Positions 16,690 through 25,264 are shown, numbered from the stretch's first letter. The stretch: 64,000 nucleotides of DNA from Micromonospora purpureochromogenes (GCF_900091515.1 NZ_LT607410.1:6448001-6512000), one strand, 5' to 3'. Notes: generated from the letters alone by a model not told the origin. Numbers and translations: made by a program.

Positions 16690-16703
16690 CGTCGGGGCTG
16701 CGG

Positions 16704-17219
16704 TCAGCGCGGCTCGGGGAAGCTCGGCCGCTCCGGGTCGACGCCGTCCGGCACCGCCGCGGCGGCGTACTCCTTCTTGGGGACCATGACCTTGCGCCGG
16801 AAGACGCAGACCAGGGTGCCGTCCTGGTTGTAGCCGCGGGTCTCCACCGCGACGACGCCGCGGTCCGGCTTCGACCCGGACTCGCGCTTGTCCAGCACGG
16901 TGGTCTCGCCGTAGATGGTGTCGCCGTGGAAGGTCGGCGCGACGTGCCGCAGCGACTCGACCTCGAGGTTGGCGATCGCCTTGCCGCTGACGTCCGCCAC
17001 GGACATGCCGAGGAGCAGCGAGTAGATGTAGTTGCCGACCACCACGTTGCGCTTGAACTGGCTCGCCGACTCGGCGTAGTGCGCGTCCATGTGCAGCGGG
17101 TGGTGGTTCATGGTGAGCAGGCAGAAGAGGTGGTCGTCGTACTCGGTCACGGTCTTGCCGGGCCAGTGCCGGTAGACCGCGCCGACCTCGAACTCCTCGA
17201 AGTAGCGGCCGAACTGCAT
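16704..17219 (-). CDS. MaoC-like (R)-hydratase
   Basis: 171-residue hot-dog-fold dehydratase acting on a CoA or ACP thioester. The opening QFGRYFEEFEVGAVYRHWPGKTVTEYDDHLFCLLTMNHHPLHMD contains the hydratase-2 region with the catalytic Asp and His. It resembles the single-domain MaoC proteins of actinomycetes that accompany the ethylmalonyl-CoA or methylmalyl-CoA genes. A CoA-ester lyase and an acyl-CoA dehydrogenase lie 7-11 kb away, so a shared pathway is possible but unproven. ATG at 17219. A palindrome at 17263 could be its operator. Confidence 0.88.
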   Translation of the reverse strand: MQFGRYFEEFEVGAVYRHWPGKTVTEYDDHLFCLLTMNHHPLHMDAHYAESASQFKRNVVVGNYIYSLLLGMSVADVSGKAIANLEVESLRHVAPTFHGDTIYGETTVLDKRESGSKPDRGVVAVETRGYNQDGTLVCVFRRKVMVPKKEYAAAAVPDGVDPERPSFPEPR

Positions 17220-17774
17220 CCTTGTCCCCTTCGACGGGCGGCGATGGAGTTCGGCACAGCATGCCTTACCGGTGGTTAAGGCGATGACGGGGGCGGAGGC
17301 CGAGTGGAAATGTCACACCGGGCACATCCGGGGGGAGACGCAATGAGCGGCGGGGCCCTCCCCGGCACCCGCCGCCCACGCTCTGATGGAAGAGATTCTG
17401 CCGTACGCGGTGGACACATCGACAGAGACGGACGTCACATTTACCCTTTTGTGACATCACTGTGAGTAACGGACTACGCTGTGCCACGCGATCTCTAGCT
17501 GCACAATCACCCCAAGTCAAGGCTGAAGTTACCGATTCGTACCAGCGGGTGACATGGATCTCCCTGGAAACGCTCCCATCACGGGAGGTGACGCAAGTGC
17601 GCAGTGCATTTGCGTTCCGCAGCGCCGGACCGACAGATGCGGTTCGATGGTTTGCCCGACCTCCGACCGGCCCGCCCCGGGCCGCGCCGGTTTCGGCCCG
17701 CCCGGGCCGGGAATTCAACGAGGGCTGCCCTGGTTCTACGGGACGAAAAAGCAATCCGCTGATCGGAGAGTGCA
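17220..17774. other. 555-bp divergent intergenic region (MaoC / trxA)
   Basis: No gene is convincing here; short ORFs lack RBS and family features. It holds the promoters of both flanking genes, a GCCTTA/TAAGGC palindrome at 17263-17282 near the MaoC start, and an inverted repeat GTCACA-N10-TGTGAC near 17434-17457. Base composition is less GC-rich than the neighbours around 17400-17550. Confidence 0.5.
17263..17282. promoter_or_regulatory. Possible operator upstream of the MaoC gene
   Basis: Palindromic arms GCCTTA and TAAGGC around CCGGTGGT, 44 bp upstream of the MaoC start codon. Its size fits a TetR- or GntR-type site, but the regulator is unknown. Confidence 0.35.
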
Positions 17775-18137
17775 ATGGCAACGGTTGAGCTGACCACGGC
17801 CAACTTCGACGAGGTGACCGGGAGCGACGGCATCGTGCTGGTCGACTTCTGGGCCGAGTGGTGCGGCCCGTGCAAGCGGTTCGCCCCGGTCTACGAGCGC
17901 TCCTCGGAGAAGCACCCGGACATCGTCTTCGGCAAGGTCGACACCGAGGCGCAGCAGGAACTCGGCGCGAAGTTCGACATCCGCTCCATCCCGACGATCA
18001 TGGCGATCCGGGACGGCGTGATCGTCTTCGCCCAGCCCGGTGCGCTGCCCGAGTCGGCGCTGGAGAACCTGATCGAGCAGGTCCAGGCCCTCGACATGGA
18101 AGACGTGCGCAAGCAGCTGGCCGACCACAAGCACTGA
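17775..18137 (+). CDS. trxA: Thioredoxin
   Basis: 120-residue cytoplasmic thiol-disulfide reductant. The active site WAEWCGPCKRFAPVY (about residues 27-41) is canonical, and the cis-Pro SIPTIM block is present. ATG at 17775 follows GGAGAGTGCA. It lies alone behind a 555-bp upstream region and is not paired with trxB here, so it may be a stress-specific paralogue. No signal peptide is visible. Confidence 0.93.
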   Translation: MATVELTTANFDEVTGSDGIVLVDFWAEWCGPCKRFAPVYERSSEKHPDIVFGKVDTEAQQELGAKFDIRSIPTIMAIRDGVIVFAQPGALPESALENLIEQVQALDMEDVRKQLADHKH

Positions 18138-18268
18138 GCACCACCCACGACGGCCGGGCTCCCTACCAGGGGGTCCGGCCGTCGCCGTACCCGCCGACAC
18201 GCAGGCCCGGCGGCGGACCGCGCAGGGGACACCGGCGTGACGTCCTGATCCCGTATCGTCACGACCCG

Positions 18269-18709
18269 ATGGAGACGTTGACCCCCCGCGGCCGCGCGGT
18301 CCGGCTGGGCGCGACCGCGCTCGGCCTGGTCCTGCTGCTCGCCGGCACCCTCTGGGGCGTCGACGACGACTTCCCGTTCGGGCCGTTCCGGATGTACTCC
18401 ACGTCGGAGCCGCCGAACGCGCCCGCCCCCGACACCCGGGTGGAGGGCGTCGACCGCACCGGCGCGGTGATCGCGCTGGGCCAGGACGCCACCGGCATCC
18501 GTCGCGCCGAGATCGAGGGCCAGCGGGAGCGCTACGCCGCCGACCCGACGCTGCTGCGGCAGGTCGCCGACGCGTACGCCGAACGCCACCCCGGCGCGCC
18601 GGAACTGGTCGAGGTCCGCATCGTGATCCGCTGGTACGGCATCCACCAGGGCCGGCCGACCGGACGGTGGACCGACGAGACCACGGTGCGCTGGCAGGAG
18701 GCACGGTGA
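18269..18709 (+). CDS. Anchored protein preceding the HTTM-like gene
   Basis: 146 residues with one N-terminal hydrophobic helix (LGATALGLVLLLAGTLWGV) and a mainly extracytoplasmic remainder (DFPFGPFRMYSTSEPPNAP, EIEGQRERYAADPTLLRQVADAYAERHPG, VRIVIRWYGI). The ATG at 18269 is nine bases after TATCGT (18254-18259), a leaderless layout. The stop overlaps the GTG of the next gene by four bases, so the two are translationally coupled. Family not recognised. Partnership with the HTTM-like protein is inferred from coupling. Confidence 0.7.
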   Translation: METLTPRGRAVRLGATALGLVLLLAGTLWGVDDDFPFGPFRMYSTSEPPNAPAPDTRVEGVDRTGAVIALGQDATGIRRAEIEGQRERYAADPTLLRQVADAYAERHPGAPELVEVRIVIRWYGIHQGRPTGRWTDETTVRWQEAR

Positions 18710-19668
18710 CCCGCTGGCTGACCGAGGCGGTCCCCCGCGGCCGGGTCGCCGCCTTCCGCACCGTGGTCTACCTCTTCGTCGCCGCCGACCTGGTCGTCTT
18801 CACCCCGTGGGTACGCACCCGGGTCGACGTTCCGGGCGAGCTCTACCAGCCGTTGCTGATCGGCCGGCTGCTCCCGCTGCCCACCCCGACCCCCACCGTG
18901 GTCGCGGCCATCTTCTGGACGCTGCTGCCACTGGCCCTGCTCGCCGCGACCGGCCGCGCGCCACGACTGCTCGGCTGGTCGGTCTTCGCGCTCTACTTCG
19001 AGTGGATGATCATCGCGATGAGCTACGGGAAGGTCGACCACGACCGGATCGGGCTCCTCGTCGCGCTGGCCGCCCTGCCCACCGCCGGCCGCGCCCGGCA
19101 CGGCGACCCGACGCGTACCGAGGCCGGCGGGTGGGCGCTGCGGGTCACCCAGATCGCCGTGATCTGCACGTACTTCCTCGCGGCCTGGGCCAAGCTGCGC
19201 TTCGGCGGGCTGGACTGGGCGACCGGCTCGGTGCTCGCGCGGGCCATCATCCGGCGCGGCACGGACCTCGCCGACCTGATCGCGCAGGTGCCGTACCTGC
19301 TGATCGTCGCCCAGTTCGGCATCCTCGCCTTCGAGCTTCTCAGCCCCGTGGTGTTCCTGCTGCCCGAGCGCTGGCGGCAGACCACGGTGGGCTTCTTCTA
19401 CTCGTTCCACCTGGTGACCATCGCGACGATCACCATCTCGTTCGCGCCGCACCTGGCGGCGATGACGAGCTTCCTGCCGCTGGAGCGGGTAAGGCCGGTG
19501 ATGTGGGCGCGCCGGCTGATCACCGGTCGCCGTGACGGCACCGCGCCGACCGGCCCGGCACCGGACTCGCCGGCACCGCAGGACCAGGGGCCGGCACCGG
19601 ACGACGTACCCGCTGGGGCGCCGCCGGTGGCCGGCCCGGCACCGGCGGTCGGGCCGGCGACGCCGTAG
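18706..19668 (+). CDS. HTTM-like multi-pass membrane protein
   Basis: 320-residue protein with about seven hydrophobic helices, resembling the HTTM family that includes vitamin-K-dependent gamma-carboxylase relatives. Landmarks are AFRTVVYLFVAADLVVFTPW, ALYFEWMIIAMSYGKVDHDR, and CTYFLAAWAKLRFGGLDWATG, where HTTM proteins have a conserved Y/W-x-K segment. The last 55 residues are a Pro/Ala-rich cytoplasmic tail. GTG at 18706 overlaps the upstream stop. A DCC-type thiol oxidoreductase lies 12 bp downstream on the opposite strand; HTTM and DCC proteins often occur together. Biochemical role unknown. Confidence 0.75.
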   Translation: MTRWLTEAVPRGRVAAFRTVVYLFVAADLVVFTPWVRTRVDVPGELYQPLLIGRLLPLPTPTPTVVAAIFWTLLPLALLAATGRAPRLLGWSVFALYFEWMIIAMSYGKVDHDRIGLLVALAALPTAGRARHGDPTRTEAGGWALRVTQIAVICTYFLAAWAKLRFGGLDWATGSVLARAIIRRGTDLADLIAQVPYLLIVAQFGILAFELLSPVVFLLPERWRQTTVGFFYSFHLVTIATITISFAPHLAAMTSFLPLERVRPVMWARRLITGRRDGTAPTGPAPDSPAPQDQGPAPDDVPAGAPPVAGPAPAVGPATP

Positions 19669-19680
19669 CCCGGCGGCGGG

Positions 19681-20100
19681 TCAGGCGCCGGTGGTGGGGC
19701 GGCCGCTCGGGCCGTACAGGCGCTCCCGCGCCTCCTGCGGCAGGGCGCAGGCGGCGGTGCCGCCGGGAAGCCGGTGCCGGTTGCGGGCCACCCAGCGGTA
19801 CGCGGGCCAGGCGGCGAGGCGGACCGGCGGGACGCGCAGCCCCGCGCCGGCCACCCGCCAGAGCGGACCGCTGTCGCCGAGCAGCCGGGCGATGGCGTCC
19901 GGTCCGGCGGCGCGGGAGCCGTCGGCGCCGACCCACTGCACCGCCTCCTCGCACTCGGCCTCGGTCAGCCCGAGGGCGTCGAGGTCGGCGAACTGCCACG
20001 GCACCACCCGGGCGCCGGTCGGGATGCGCCGCTCGATGAACTCGGCGCACCGGGTGCAGAACGCGCAGTCCCCGTCGTAGACGAAGGTCGACCTCTCCAT
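19681..20100 (-). CDS. DCC-family thiol-disulfide oxidoreductase (DUF393)
   Basis: 139-residue protein with the defining DxxCxxC motif, YDGDCAFCTRCAEFI (about residues 8-22), and the later RNRHRLPGG block of the family. It should have thioredoxin-like redox activity. ATG at 20100. It is convergent with the HTTM-like gene, and its start faces the SOS box and the divergent radical SAM gene. The partner is unknown. Confidence 0.88.
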   Translation of the reverse strand: MERSTFVYDGDCAFCTRCAEFIERRIPTGARVVPWQFADLDALGLTEAECEEAVQWVGADGSRAAGPDAIARLLGDSGPLWRVAGAGLRVPPVRLAAWPAYRWVARNRHRLPGGTAACALPQEARERLYGPSGRPTTGA

Positions 20101-20166
20101 GGCACCATCCTCCACCCGCCGCTCGGCGGGCGGGAGCCGGTGTCCGGCGGGTCACTTGCGCTGTCC

Positions 20167-20182
20167 TCGTACACATGTTCGA
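20167..20182. promoter_or_regulatory. LexA (SOS) box
   Basis: TCGTACACATGTTCGA matches the actinobacterial LexA consensus TCGAAC-N4-GTTCGA at 11 of 12 fixed positions. It lies 10 bp upstream of the radical SAM start codon and 67 bp from the divergent DCC start. Confidence 0.7.
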
Positions 20183-20191
20183 ATAGGTGTC

Positions 20192-21238
20192 ATGCGCTGG
20201 GAGAACCTCTCCGCTCCCCCGGACGAGGGGCATCCCGACGGGTCAGCGCCAGCGACTCCACCCCTGCCGCTGGCGCTGCCCGGCGCGATCGCCCGCACCT
20301 TCAACACCCCCGACTTCGCCGGGATGACGTTCTACGAGGTGCAGGCCAAATCGATCATCAACAAGGTGCCGGGCGCGTCCCGGGTGCCGTTCGAGTGGAC
20401 GATCAACCCGTACCGGGGATGCAGTCATGCATGTAAATATTGCTTTGCGCGCAACACCCACACCTACCTCGACCTCGACGCGGGTGCGGACTTCGATCGC
20501 AAGGTGATCGTCAAGGTCAACGCCGGCGAGCTGGTCCGGCGGGAGCTGGCGGCCCCGCGTTGGCGCGGCGCGCACATCGCGATGGGCACCAACGTGGACT
20601 GCTACCAGCGGGCCGAGGGGCGGTACCGGTTGATGCCGCCGATCATCGAGGCGCTGCGCGACTTCGCCAACCCGTTCTCCATCCTGACCAAGGGCACGCT
20701 GATCCTGCGGGACCTGCCGCTGCTGCGCCAGGCCGCCGAGGTGACCCGCGTCGGCGTCTCGTACTCGGTGGGGTTCGTCGACGAGGCGCTGTGGCGGGCG
20801 GTCGAGCCGGGCACCCCGAGCCCGCGCCGGCGACTCGACGCCGTACGCGCGCTCACCGAAGCGGGCTTCGAGGTGGGCGTGCTGATGGCGCCGATCCTGC
20901 CCGGGCTCAGCGACAGCGACGAGTCGATCGACGCGACGGTGGCGGCGGTGGCGGCCGCCGGGGCGGCCAGCGTGACGCCGATGGCCCTGCACCTGCGCCC
21001 CGGCGCCCGCGAGTGGTACGCACACTGGCTGGCCCGGGAGTTCCCGCACCTGGTGCCGCGCTACCGCGAGCTCTACCGGGCGGGCGCGTACGCGCCGCAG
21101 GCGTACCAGCGGGAGTTGACCGCACGGGTGCGGATCGCGGCCCGCCGGCACGGGCTGCACCGGGGCGAGCGGGGCGACAATCGGCGGCCGCCGACCCCCG
21201 AGGCGCCGCCCGCCGCCGAGCAACTGTCGCTGCTGTAG
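20192..21238 (+). CDS. Rv2578c-type radical SAM protein
   Basis: 348-residue SplB-like radical SAM enzyme. The cluster motif CSHACKYC (about residues 75-82) sits in NPYRGCSHACKYCFARNTH, followed by MGTNVDCYQRAEGRYRLMP and LTKGTLILRDLPLL, typical of the Rv2578c family. Relatives include spore photoproduct lyase-like proteins, hence a possible role in DNA repair; the substrate is unknown. ATG at 20192 is directly behind a near-perfect SOS box, which supports induction by DNA damage. The C-terminus is a proline-rich tail. Confidence 0.9.
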   Translation: MRWENLSAPPDEGHPDGSAPATPPLPLALPGAIARTFNTPDFAGMTFYEVQAKSIINKVPGASRVPFEWTINPYRGCSHACKYCFARNTHTYLDLDAGADFDRKVIVKVNAGELVRRELAAPRWRGAHIAMGTNVDCYQRAEGRYRLMPPIIEALRDFANPFSILTKGTLILRDLPLLRQAAEVTRVGVSYSVGFVDEALWRAVEPGTPSPRRRLDAVRALTEAGFEVGVLMAPILPGLSDSDESIDATVAAVAAAGAASVTPMALHLRPGAREWYAHWLAREFPHLVPRYRELYRAGAYAPQAYQRELTARVRIAARRHGLHRGERGDNRRPPTPEAPPAAEQLSLL

Positions 21239-21276
21239 CCGGCGGGCCACCGCACCGGTGGGGCTAGAGTCGGCGG

Positions 21277-21684
21277 GTGCGTACCGCTCAGCAGATCCTC
21301 GCCGACTCGGCCGTGATCGCCGTCGTGGGCGCGTCCCGCGACCCCCGCAAGGCCGCGCACAGCGTGCCGTTGCAGATGCAGCGGTACGGCTGGCGGATCA
21401 TCCCGGTCAACCCGACGGTCGACGAACTCTTCGGCGAGCGGGCGTACGCGTCGCTGGCCGACATCCCGCACCCGGTCGATCTGGTGGACGTGTTCCGGCC
21501 GGCGGCGGACGCCGTGCAGGTGGTCCGGGACGCCGCGGCGATCGGCGCGCCGGCGGTGTGGCTGCAACTGGGCATCGTCTCGGCGCAGGCGCGGCGGATC
21601 GCCGAGGAGGCGGGCATGGACTACGTCGAGGACCGCTGCCTGATCGTGGAGCGCGCCGCCGCCGGGCTGACCCGGCTGGGCTGA
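21277..21684 (+). CDS. CoA-binding domain protein (YccU-like)
   Basis: 135-residue Rossmann-fold protein. VIAVVGASRDPRKAAHSVP (about residues 13-31) is the CoA-binding loop, and VWLQLGIVSAQARRIAEEAG plus DRCLIVE close the fold. The family is related to succinyl-CoA synthetase alpha N-domains but acts alone; its role is unresolved. GTG at 21277 is six bases after TAGAGT (21265-21270), so leaderless. It is 38 bp after the radical SAM gene and has its own -10. Confidence 0.88.
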   Translation: MRTAQQILADSAVIAVVGASRDPRKAAHSVPLQMQRYGWRIIPVNPTVDELFGERAYASLADIPHPVDLVDVFRPAADAVQVVRDAAAIGAPAVWLQLGIVSAQARRIAEEAGMDYVEDRCLIVERAAAGLTRLG

Positions 21685-21694
21685 GCGGCCGGGT

Positions 21695-22309
21695 TCAGTC
21701 GGCCGGCCCGTCCGGCCCGAAGATCAGATCGAGCTGGGCGTCGAGCGCGGCGAGCGCGGTCTCCGGCGGGAAGTGCCCGCCGAGCAGGTAGACGCCGAGC
21801 CCTTCCATGAGCGCCAGCAGGCCCACCGCCGCATCGTCCGGCTCGACCTCGGGGCGGGCCGCGCCGGCCGCCTGGGCGGCTCGGATCTGGCCGGCGATGA
21901 AGGCCAGCAGGCCGGCGGTGTCCTGGTGCAGGCCGGCGGCGACGGCGGGGCGTACGGCGGTGTAGGCGAGGAAGGCCAGGGCGACCCGGCCGTCGGCCCG
22001 CCGGGGGGCGTCGAGGGGCAGCACCTCGCCGAGCATGGTCCGCAGGAGGGTACGCGGGGACGGGGTCGCGCCCAGCGCGGTGACGGCCGCCGTCACCCGG
22101 GCCTCGTTGTGCTCGCGGACGACTGACAGCGCGAAGCCCATCATCTCGTCCTTGGTGTGGAAGTAGTGCTGCACCATTCCGGCGGAGACGCCGGCCTCGG
22201 CCGCCACGTGCCGCAGGCTGACGGCTTCCAGCCCGTGCTCCGCGGCCACCCGCATCAGGGCGTCGGCGATCTGCGTGCGGCGTTCCCGGTGGTCCACCCG
22301 CTTCGGCAT
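21695..22309 (-). CDS. TetR family transcriptional regulator
   Basis: 204 residues. The N-terminal HTH (RRTQIADALMRVAAEHGLEAVSLRHVAAEAGVSAGMVQHYFHTKDEMM) is canonical, and the C-terminal ligand domain is of the BetI/YcdC_C type (QIRAAQAAGAARPEVEPDDAAVGLLALMEGLGVYLL). ATG at 22309. It is divergent from a membrane protein gene, with a 24-bp palindrome between them, so autoregulation and control of the membrane gene are likely. Ligand unknown. Confidence 0.92.
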   Translation of the reverse strand: MPKRVDHRERRTQIADALMRVAAEHGLEAVSLRHVAAEAGVSAGMVQHYFHTKDEMMGFALSVVREHNEARVTAAVTALGATPSPRTLLRTMLGEVLPLDAPRRADGRVALAFLAYTAVRPAVAAGLHQDTAGLLAFIAGQIRAAQAAGAARPEVEPDDAAVGLLALMEGLGVYLLGGHFPPETALAALDAQLDLIFGPDGPAD

Positions 22310-22359
22310 GCGTCCATGGTTTCACAATGCGACCGAATTGACACACGCGGAAGCCGCCG

Positions 22360-22383
22360 TTTACAGTGCAACTGCAACGTAAA
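22360..22383. promoter_or_regulatory. TetR-type operator
   Basis: Inverted repeat TTTACAGTGCA / TGCAACGTAAA separated by AC; nine of eleven positions are symmetric. It lies midway between the divergent tetR (start 22309) and membrane gene (start 22405). Confidence 0.6.
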
Positions 22384-22404
22384 AACGGTGGAGGGTGGGC
22401 GATC

Positions 22405-23067
22405 ATGCGGGAGCACGGCTGGCGGTTCGTACTGGTGCTGCTGCGCCGCGCGATCACGTACGAGATCGGCATGTGGCGCAGCCTCTACCGCTGGCTGATG
22501 CGGCGGCCTCTCACGGTCGCGCCCGGCGCGGAGACGTACAGCTACCTGAGTGTCGTGAAGCCGATCCTGGGCGTGTTCATCGGCCTCTCCGCGATCGAGA
22601 TCCCGATCTTCGACCTGATCATCAGCCGGACCGTGCCGTGGCCGTGGGTACGGCAGCTCGCGCTCGGGCTCGGGATCTGGGGTCTGCTCTGGATGATCGG
22701 GCTCTTCGCCAGCCTGCGGGTCCACCCGCACGTCCTCGACCGCGACGGGCTGCGCATCCGCAACGGCATCTCGCTCGACGTCACGGTGCCCTGGACGGCC
22801 GTCGCCACCGTCGCGAAGAGCTACCGTTCGCTGCCGTCCAGCCGCGCCGTCCAGGTCGAGCAGGGCGACGCCGGGCCGATCCTGCACCTCTCCACCGGCA
22901 GCCAGACCAGCGTCGACGTCGTGCTCCGCGAGCCGCTCTCCCTCGCGCTGCCGAAGGGCCCGAGCGAACCGGTCATCGAGGTCCGCCTCTACGCCGACGA
23001 CCCGGACGCGCTGGTCGCCTCGGCCCGCCGCCACCTCGGGGTCGGCGTCCCCGGCGCCGAGCGCTAG
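22405..23067 (+). CDS. Membrane protein divergent from tetR
   Basis: 220 residues. An amphipathic N-terminus (RFVLVLLRRAITYEIGMWRSLYRW) is followed by two hydrophobic helices (VVKPILGVFIGLSAIEIPIF and LALGLGIWGLLWMIGLFA) and a soluble C-terminal domain with LDRDGLRIRNGISLDVTVPW, resembling a PH-like strand pattern. ATG at 22405 follows GGTGGAGGGTGG; an upstream ATG at 22366 lies inside the operator and is less likely. Probable target of the divergent TetR protein. Function unknown. Confidence 0.75.
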   Translation: MREHGWRFVLVLLRRAITYEIGMWRSLYRWLMRRPLTVAPGAETYSYLSVVKPILGVFIGLSAIEIPIFDLIISRTVPWPWVRQLALGLGIWGLLWMIGLFASLRVHPHVLDRDGLRIRNGISLDVTVPWTAVATVAKSYRSLPSSRAVQVEQGDAGPILHLSTGSQTSVDVVLREPLSLALPKGPSEPVIEVRLYADDPDALVASARRHLGVGVPGAER

Positions 23068-23116
23068 CCGAGCCCGACAGCCCGGACTGCTGGCGGCCGA
23101 GCCGTACCCTGCGCCC

Positions 23117-23875
23117 ATGCCCCTGCTGCGGACGCTGCGCCTGCGCCTGCCCCCGGCCCGGGACGGGCTCTGGTCGCGTCGGCTGCTCTCCCTGGCGGTC
23201 GCCGCGGTGATCGCGGTGGCGGTGGCCGCGCCACTGCTGGCGCTGTCCCGGTCCACCACCTTCGACGGCTTCGCCTGCGTCGCCTGGCTGATGTTCGGCC
23301 TGCACCAACTGGGACGGCGCTGGTGGCCGCGGCGGAACGGCCGGCTGGCCTGGACCGCCCGGGTGGCCGGCCGGGACGCGGTCGAGCCCGGACTGGTGGC
23401 CCGCCGGTCGCTGGCCGGCTGGACGGATCTCCTGGCGGACCTGATCCTGGTGACCGGGACGGCAGTGGTGATCACCTCGTGGTTCCCGACCGACCGGGAG
23501 TGGGGCCGGATCGTCCGGACGCTGCTGGTCCTCGCCGCGGCGGCGGCGGTGGGACGGATCGCCTACCTGGAGGCGCGGTTCACCGGCCGGTTGGCGCTGA
23601 CCGCCGGCGGGATCCGCTACGGCAGCCGGTCCTACGACTGGTCCAACATCGACCGGGTCAGCCTGCACAAGCGGGACGGCCGGCTGAACGGGGTACGGCT
23701 GCGACCGGTCAGGTGGCCGTCGCTGGAACCGGCGCCGGTGGTCGGTGGTCGGGACACCGCGGTGCCCGAGCAGCGGCTGGCCGCCGCGATCGAGGAGTAC
23801 CGGTCGCGGCCGTACGTGCTGGCGGGCGGGCCGGTCACCGCCCCGGAGCCGGCTGCCGAGCCGGCCGGACGGTGA
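23117..23875 (+). CDS. Membrane protein with PH-like C-terminal segment
   Basis: 252 residues with four hydrophobic helices (about 25-45, 58-70, 108-128, 137-157), then GGIRYGSRSYDWSNIDRVSL, which resembles the strand pattern of small bacterial PH domains. ATG at 23117 is six bases after TACCCT (23105-23110), a leaderless layout. It is convergent with the acyl-CoA dehydrogenase. No family was recognised, but the design (membrane helices plus a short PH-like fold) is shared with the preceding gene. Confidence 0.65.
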   Translation: MPLLRTLRLRLPPARDGLWSRRLLSLAVAAVIAVAVAAPLLALSRSTTFDGFACVAWLMFGLHQLGRRWWPRRNGRLAWTARVAGRDAVEPGLVARRSLAGWTDLLADLILVTGTAVVITSWFPTDREWGRIVRTLLVLAAAAAVGRIAYLEARFTGRLALTAGGIRYGSRSYDWSNIDRVSLHKRDGRLNGVRLRPVRWPSLEPAPVVGGRDTAVPEQRLAAAIEEYRSRPYVLAGGPVTAPEPAAEPAGR

Positions 23876-23887
23876 CCGGCGCACCGG

Positions 23888-25084
23888 TCAGAGCTTGTAC
23901 TCCTTGAGCAGGCCCCGGGAGATGATGGTCTTCTGGATCTCCGAGGTGCCCTCGCCGATGAGCAGGAAGGGCGCCTCCCGCATCAGCCGCTCGATCTCGT
24001 ACTCCTTGGAGTAGCCGTAGCCGCCGTGGATGCGGAACGCCTCCTGGACGACCTCGGCGCAGTACTCCGAGGCGAGCAGCTTGGCCATCCCGGCCTCGAC
24101 GTCGTTGCGCTGGCCGGCGTCCTTGAGCCGGGCGGCGTTGACCATGAGCGCGTGCGCGGCCTCGATCTTGGTGCCCATCTCGGCGAGCTTGAAGGCGATG
24201 GCCTGGTGCTTGGCGAGCGGCTGGCCGAAGGTGCGGCGCTGCTGGGCGTACTGGACGGCCAGCTCGAAGGCGCGGATGGAGATGCCGCAGGCCCGGGCGG
24301 CCACGTTGACCCGGCCGACCTCGATGCCGTCCATCATCTGGTAGAAGCCGCGGCCGACCTTGTCAGCGCCGCCGAGGACGGCGGACGCGGGGACGGTGAC
24401 GCCGTCGAGCACCATCTCGGTGGTCTCGACGCCCTTGTAGCCCATCTTGTCGATCTTGCCGGGGATGGTCAGGCCGGGTGCGGTCTCGCCGAAACCGGGC
24501 TCCTTCTCCAGCAGGAAGGTGCTCATGTTGCCGTAGACCGACTCCGCGCCGGTGTCGGTCTTGACCAGGGTGGCCACCACCGACGAGTACGCCCCGTTGG
24601 TCAGCCACATCTTCTGGCCGTTGAGGACGTAGTTGTCGCCGTCGCGGACGGCCTTCGACTTGATCGCCGAGACGTCGGAGCCGGTCTCCGGCTCGGACAT
24701 CGAGAACGCGCCGCGCACCTCGCCGGTGGCCATCTTCGGCAGCAGCCGGGCCTTCTGCTCGGCGGAGCCGTGCTGGGAGATCAGGTACGCCACGATGAAG
24801 TGGGTGTTGACGATGCCGGAGATCGACATCCAGCCCCGCGACAGCTGCTCGACCACCAGGGCGTAGGTCAGCAGGGACTCGCCCAGGCCGCCGTACTCCT
24901 CGTCGATGGTGAGACCGAACAGGCCCATCTCCCGCATCCCGTCCAGGATGTCGGTCGGGTACTCGTCGGCGTGCTCCAGCCGCTGCGCGTGCGGGATGAT
25001 CTCCTTGTCGGCGAACTCCCGGACGGTTTCCAGGATCGACCGCTGCACGTCGGTCAGGCCGGGCGTCTGGGCGAGTCTGGCCAT
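23888..25084 (-). CDS. Acyl-CoA dehydrogenase
   Basis: 398-residue FAD-dependent dehydrogenase introducing an alpha-beta double bond in an acyl-CoA. Signature blocks are FSMSEPETGSDVSAI (flavin site), MWLTNGAYSSVV, YAQQRRTFGQPLAKHQAIAFKLAEM, and the C-terminal IHGGYGYSKEYEIERLMREAPFLLIGEGTSEIQ. The catalytic base Glu falls in the IGEGTSE region as in short-chain and glutaryl/succinyl types. ATG at 25084 follows GGAGGCTGAG. It could serve ethylmalonyl-CoA/methylsuccinyl-CoA metabolism with the MaoC and lyase genes, but substrate class is not settled. Confidence 0.92.
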   Translation of the reverse strand: MARLAQTPGLTDVQRSILETVREFADKEIIPHAQRLEHADEYPTDILDGMREMGLFGLTIDEEYGGLGESLLTYALVVEQLSRGWMSISGIVNTHFIVAYLISQHGSAEQKARLLPKMATGEVRGAFSMSEPETGSDVSAIKSKAVRDGDNYVLNGQKMWLTNGAYSSVVATLVKTDTGAESVYGNMSTFLLEKEPGFGETAPGLTIPGKIDKMGYKGVETTEMVLDGVTVPASAVLGGADKVGRGFYQMMDGIEVGRVNVAARACGISIRAFELAVQYAQQRRTFGQPLAKHQAIAFKLAEMGTKIEAAHALMVNAARLKDAGQRNDVEAGMAKLLASEYCAEVVQEAFRIHGGYGYSKEYEIERLMREAPFLLIGEGTSEIQKTIISRGLLKEYKL

Positions 25085-25264
25085 CTCAGCCTCCGGGGGA
25101 TCGGCGCATTACTCATGGGTAACTGAACGCTGGGTCAGTATCGGCCCCGGGACCGTCGAGGCCAAGGTGACCAGTCCACACAACCGCTGTGAAAAGGTTC
25201 ACCGCTGCGGGTAGCGTCCGCAAGAGAGAGGCGCTGTGACCTGCGGCGGAGGAGGCGAACGGAC

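Noticed and set aside
17434..17457. CRP-like binding site (GTCACA-N10-TGTGAC)
   Set aside because: Half-sites are in the opposite order from the TGTGA-N6-TCACA consensus.
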